Shown: one piece after another, positions 59,831 to 64,000 of the stretch
How the letters are laid out: each line of letters opens with the position of its first letter
Position numbering within the stretch: the stretch's first letter is position 1
Assembly (NCBI RefSeq): GCF_964656455.1
Contig: NC_135720.1
Span: 103,118,696 to 103,182,695 of the forward strand
From: Halichoerus grypus
Lineage: Eukaryota; Chordata; Mammalia; Carnivora; Phocidae
DNA length: 64,000 nucleotides
Direction of reading: 5' to 3'
Notes under the pieces: generated by a model
Databases searched by the model: none
Told to the model about the DNA's origin: nothing
The model's input: the letters and a program-made list of their open reading frames with translations, nothing else
Translations under genes and position numbers: made by a program

Positions 59831-61870
59831 GGTTGGAATCCCAGGGGGAAAGATGGGGGCACTACATCGTTCTCTCGACGTCTAGTCCCTCTAAACACAC
59901 CGACTCCTCCTTCACTTGCCCTTTCTCCGCGCTTCTTGGCGCCCCTTCCCTCAATTTCCAAGGCTGCCTGTGGGGGAAGGATTGGAGGGGGGGAGAAACT
60001 GGAAAGCAGCCCGGTGAAACCTGGACCCAGAACTAGGGATTCCACTGCACTGTGCAGCACTTTGTGCGGCAGAAAAGAACGAAATCTGCTATTTCTTTCA
60101 TCCCCACCCCATCTCTCTCTTTATTGCTTTATGTCATCGATGTGATAATATTGATTCTTCTTACCAAACATTCCTAAGCTGTAGACAACACTTAGCCTTT
60201 GTTTATTTTCTTTTGTCCAGGAAATGAGTTCTTTCCTGCTTACCACAGTTGCTGAATTAATTTACTTAGAGGAGCGATTCTCGGCCTTTTGGCTAAGATC
60301 ACGTGTAGTATCTGTTCTTATCAGTTTAATTTACTTAGAGGAAAATCAGGTGTTTCGTGTAGTTGATTTTTTTTTTTAGCCTTAAATTGTATTTGTTTCC
60401 TAACAGCTTTCCTGCCTTGTGTTAGGAAGGTGAAGAAGAAGGGAAAAGGGAGAGGAGACAGCATCCTCAGCCAGATGTTAGTAAATATAGTTGGAGTTCC
60501 TTATTGGAACTGTTTTTTAAATGTTCCTTCCAGAATTGGAAACATTATTGCCATTTGAAAAATAGTTTTTAAATTTAATTTTTGAACCATTGTCTGGAGA
60601 CCAATACCTAACGCAATTTCAGTTTAAGTAATGTTCTAGGTATGGTGAAATCATAGTTAAAAATTACTGTATCTGAAAGCAAAGCAAGCACGCCAAGCAG
60701 TTTTTATTTACCTATACCTATAATATAGCAAGCAAGGCAAGACAGGATCTGTTTTTGAGGTTTAAAATATCTTCAGCATATTCAAATTAGCAAGGTGTCA
60801 AAAGCTGAATTCAAGAGACTTCTTGGCACAGAAGTGTGGATAGATCCAAGTTTTGGTGGGCTTACAAATACCTTCATGCAAGAATGGACAAGAAAAGGAG
60901 AGAACCAAAAATACTTGCTTGATTTGCAAGCCCAATGAGAGCTCACAAAATTTACCTACGTGTTGTTTATCCCTATTGCCTTTTGTTAGCTTTCTTGAAT
61001 AGAATAAAAGCTTTTTAGATGTATATGCAGATTTAAAGAAAACGAACCAACCAACAACCTTGATCCAAAGGGAGTCTTTAATCCTGGCAAGTGCCTTTTC
61101 CACACATATCACTAAGATTAAATATGGACGAATTTTAGCTTTCAGAAAGTCAACACCAAATTTCAGAATTATGTTTCTGTTCATACAGAAACTGTTTTAG
61201 TTTAAAGAAGGCTATGCTTTAATTATGAAATAAATGAATGCAGTTTACATTTCACAAGTATATTTGAGTATCACAAATTTTATGTCACTTCAAAAAACCA
61301 AGTTCATCTATTTTCTCTTTTCTTGAATAATATCCCTAACCGTGATGAACCAAACATAAGGCTTTGGCTTTGAAAAATAGAAATGTATATATATATTTTT
61401 TTAAACATTATTATTGGATTTCCTAATGGTACTTCCTTGTTTCTAGGTTCCTGTAGTTGGTCTAACCATAATGATAAATACATTCATAGATATTAATTTG
61501 ACTATATAAACTTTACTGGCCAGAAGTCAGAAGTCTGGGTCCCCTGCAAAAGTTTCTGAAAAGTTTTTGTTTTTCTCAAAAGTAAATTATATTTTAAAAT
61601 GATATTTGGCGAGTTTACTTAAATAATTACTTTGAGAAATGTTTTGATAAATTCTTGGAAAGTAACAGTTTCTAAAATGCAACTAAATTTCTTAGCTTTA
61701 TTATACAGGAAGCCCCAGGTCTCTTGTTTAAGATGGAGCAACATAATTCTTCCAGGCTGTGATTTATTATATGACTGGGATTACTAAGTACCATCACTGT
61801 CAGTTTTGGGTAAGGTATACCAAAAAAAAAAAAGATATTGCCATTGACTTCTATATGTTTTTTTATACAG
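59499..61870 (+). other. ENPP5: ENPP5 intron 1
   Basis: About 2.4 kb between the donor at 59499 and the acceptor 'gtttttttatacag' ending at 61870. After the CpG island it becomes AT-rich. It contains the truncated U2 pseudogene at 60273-60330. The rest (60350-61860) shows no repeat or gene that I recognise, only homopolymer runs and AT-rich sequence. Confidence 0.75.
60273..60330 (+). pseudogene. 3'-truncated U2 snRNA retropseudogene
   Basis: These 58 bases match U2 snRNA nucleotides 1-58, including 'ctcggccttttggctaagat' and 'tgtagtatctgttcttatca', with differences at about positions 2, 5 and 30. The match stops abruptly at U2 position 58. It is bounded by a perfect 17-bp direct repeat TTAATTTACTTAGAGGA at 60257-60273 and 60326-60342. 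The repeat overlaps the last bases of the U2 match by 5 nt. No poly(A) tail is present. It lacks the Sm site and all later stems, and has no snRNA promoter, so it is not a gene. Confidence 0.95.
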
Positions 61871-61905
61871 ATTGTCTTACACTGAACTGATCAAATACTT
61901 TGAAA
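61871..61905 (+). other. ENPP5: ENPP5 5' UTR part of exon 2
   Basis: Starts after the AG of a pyrimidine-rich acceptor. It contains no upstream ATG. The sequence before the start codon puts A at -3, an adequate initiation context. Confidence 0.8.
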
Positions 61906-62734
61906 ATGACTTCAAAACTCCTCTGGGTGTCCTTCGTACTTGCTGCACTAATATTCTCAGTTACATTTTCTCTCCAACCAGACCAGCAAAAGGTTCTACT
62001 CGTTTCATTTGATGGATTCCGTTGGGATTACTTATATAGAGTGCCAACACCCCATTTTCATTATGTTATGAAGTATGGTGTTCATGTGAAGCAAGTTACT
62101 AATATTTTTATCACAAAGACCTACCCTAACCATTATACTTTGGTAACTGGCCTCTTTGCAGAGAATCATGGGATTGTTGCAAATGACATGTTTGATCCTA
62201 TTCTGAATAAATCTTTCTCCTTGGATAACATGACTATTTATGATTCTGAGTTTTGGGAAGAAGCGACGCCAATATGGATCACAAATCAGAGGGCGGGGCA
62301 TTCTAGTGGTGCAGCCATGTGGCCTGGAGCTGATGTAAAAATACATAATAGCTTTCCTACTCACTACATGCCTTACAATGAATCTGTGTCATTTGAAGAT
62401 AGAGTTGCCAAGATTATTGAATGGTTTACATCAAAAGAGCCCATAAGTCTTGGTCTTCTTTATTGGGAAGACCCTGATGATATGGGCCACCACTTGGGAC
62501 CTGAGAGTCCGCTCATGGGGCCTGTCATTTCGGATATTGACAACAAGTTGGGATACCTCATACAAATGCTGAAAAAGGCCAAGTTGTGGAACATTCTGAA
62601 CCTAATCATCACAAGTGATCACGGAATGACCCAGTGTTCTGAGGAAAGGATAATAGAACTTGATCAGTATCTGGATAAAGACCACTATATCCTGATTGAC
62701 CAATCTCCAGTAGCGGCCATCTTGCCAAAAGAAG
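61906..62734 (+). CDS. ENPP5: ENPP5 first coding exon (ectonucleotide pyrophosphatase/phosphodiesterase family member 5)
   Basis: This exon encodes residues 1-276 plus the first base of codon 277, about 58% of a family protein of roughly 477 residues. ENPP5 is a type I membrane glycoprotein of the NPP family; its physiological substrate is less clear than for its paralogues. Visible: a signal peptide (about 1-24, hydrophobic core LLWVSFVLAALIFSVTF), the first metal-site Asp36 in VSFDGFRWDY, the nucleophile Thr72 in KTYPNHY, Asn93, Asp191 and His195 in PDDMGHH, and Asp238-His239 in TSDHGM. All catalytic residues expected in this part are intact. Sequons are NKS (101), NMT (108) and NES (158). 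The remaining metal-binding His and the C-terminal membrane segment lie in later exons. I use ATG 61906; an in-frame TTG two codons earlier is not a start. The exon ends GAAG|GTAAGT, phase 1. Confidence 0.97.
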
Positions 62735-64000
62735 GTAAGTCTGACTGAGTGGTGATCTGGGGCTGGGGCTGGATGTGCCCAGTGCAACTGAATGGGGAAT
62801 TTTTGTTTCTGTATCTTCAAAATATACTTGCCTGTGTCATGGTAATATTCTAGGGTTTAATCCTTAGACTCTGAAAAGACAAAATCTCTTTTCTCAGCAT
62901 GTAATTTTTCACTTTTCCCAAGAATTTTGAAATTGATGTTCTCTCTGTATTTATGGCAGATGGATTTAACCATCTTGGAACCACCAAAGATGATGAAAGC
63001 TATAGCCTCCTTTCTCAGAAAAATTGAGATGGAAAGAGACATACAGAATTTGCATGCAATTACAGTGATTTTATGGAAGCCCTAAATTTAGCCTACTATG
63101 GATCCTTTTGTGGGACCTGCTTATTAGGGAAGCAGTGCAGTAGAGGAAGGAGAAAGCATGGGTCAAGCTGAAGATTTCTTTTCCCTGATTATAAATCGAG
63201 GAAGTCATAACAATACATTGAACTTCTTACAGACCTTTCCTCAAAGCCTCATAAGTGTTGTCACCTAAGTGTTACTTCTGTTTTAAAGACAGGTGAACTA
63301 GCTCAAGTTTAACCTCCCCAGATCACAAAGGAAGTGCAGAGCAAGACTCAGACTTCTGACTTCTATTTTATCACCATCTAGAGTTAATCTAGATATCAAA
63401 TGAGAGAACAGATTGCTTTATATTCCTCACAAGGGAATCAAGAGGATCATCTGAAACAGCGAATGTTAAAATATACATGTGCACCTGCACACAAACTTTT
63501 AAAATTTTAACAAATTTAACAAATAGCAAGTCTTTTGTTGTTTGAGGAAATCACATTAACTCTTCAATTTTCCTTATAAAATTGGAATGTGTCCTGTGTT
63601 GGGGTGTTGCGAGGCAGGGAGGAAGCCCCAACAAATGGATTTGGAAAAACAAGAAAAGGATTAAAGACGCTGCATTTGCAGTTACAGGGAGTACTTCTGC
63701 CACACCTCCAGGGTGTTAAGGAACTCTTCCGTTTCAGAAGCTGTGTTCTGGTCTGCCCTTTCTCAAGTGCTGCCTCACCCTCCAGTCAGACATTCTCTCT
63801 CTGTGCTCCTAACTATCAGAACTTAGCCTTCGTTTCATTTGAGTAAACATTTTACTTAGTGCAGCCAATTGGGGTGTGTGTGTGTACTTAAGTCTTTACA
63901 TTAGAGATTTCTAGTTCTATATAATGTCCTCTCAATTCTGTAAAGTGAATTTACGTCCCGCAGAAGATGAATCATTTCTGTTTCCCCCTCAAGATTCTTT
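62735..64000 (+). other. ENPP5: ENPP5 intron 2 (5' part)
   Basis: Begins with the strong donor GTAAGT. Reading through it would add four codons before TGA at 62746-62748. The intron runs to the window edge. I see no repeat or exon in it apart from a short GT run near 63873. The next coding exon, expected to continue with a codon completing Gly277, was not found. Confidence 0.85.

Noticed and set aside
59132..60060. Many overlapping open frames of 80-144 codons on both strands
   Set aside because: Explained by CpG-island composition. No conserved product is recognisable, and the region is promoter and first exon of ENPP5.
61900..61905. In-frame TTG codon two codons before the ENPP5 ATG as a start
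   Set aside because: TTG is not a normal mammalian start. ATG at 61906 has A at -3 and matches the N-terminus I recall for human ENPP5.

Overview
This is vertebrate nuclear DNA, almost certainly from a carnivore. At least ten copies of the tRNA-derived Can-SINE (SINEC) family are present, recognisable by a head like GGGCGCCTGGGTGGCTCAGT, an A/B-box-like middle, a CT-rich stretch and an AAATAAAATCTT(A)n tail. Most have the longer form with GGGCTCCCTGCTCAG followed by CCTGCTTCTCCCTCTCCC, which I associate with arctoid caniforms (bears, seals, mustelids). I saw no copy of the young dog-type or cat-type subfamily. The order is therefore fairly safe, but bear, seal or mustelid is only an inference.

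Two protein-coding genes are supported, both on the + strand. (1) Bases 1-16870 are the end of the last intron of RCAN2 (calcipressin-2). Its terminal coding exon is at 16871-17031 and is followed by a 3' UTR of about 1.1-2.1 kb. (2) Bases 59140-59830 are a CpG-rich promoter with CCAAT and GC boxes and a likely non-coding first exon. After an intron of about 2.4 kb comes the first coding exon of ENPP5 (61871-62734; CDS from ATG 61906), which ends at a strong GTAAGT donor. The window closes inside the next intron. The order RCAN2 then ENPP5, same strand, with a roughly 40 kb gap, agrees with what I recall of human 6p21.1/p12.

The roughly 40 kb between the genes (19.1-59.1 kb) holds no gene I can support. 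It contains old MIR, L2, MER5, MER20 and MLT1 relics, several L1 3' fragments (two nested with Can-SINEs), an antisense remnant of an ERVL pol gene, a 165-nt pure-purine GGAA tract, other microsatellites, and one good CTCF-like site. A second, stronger CTCF-like site lies in or just past the RCAN2 3' UTR.

The two genes are not known to act together: RCAN2 regulates calcineurin in the cytosol, and ENPP5 is a membrane ectoenzyme-family glycoprotein. I found no undescribed biological system. The most distinctive small features are a 3'-truncated U2 snRNA retropseudogene with a perfect 17-bp target-site duplication in ENPP5 intron 1, a 37-bp tandem array that grew inside an L1, and a poly(A)-only insertion-like duplication. 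Repeat family names come from memory of consensus sequences and not from a database search, so boundaries are approximate except where target-site duplications fix them.
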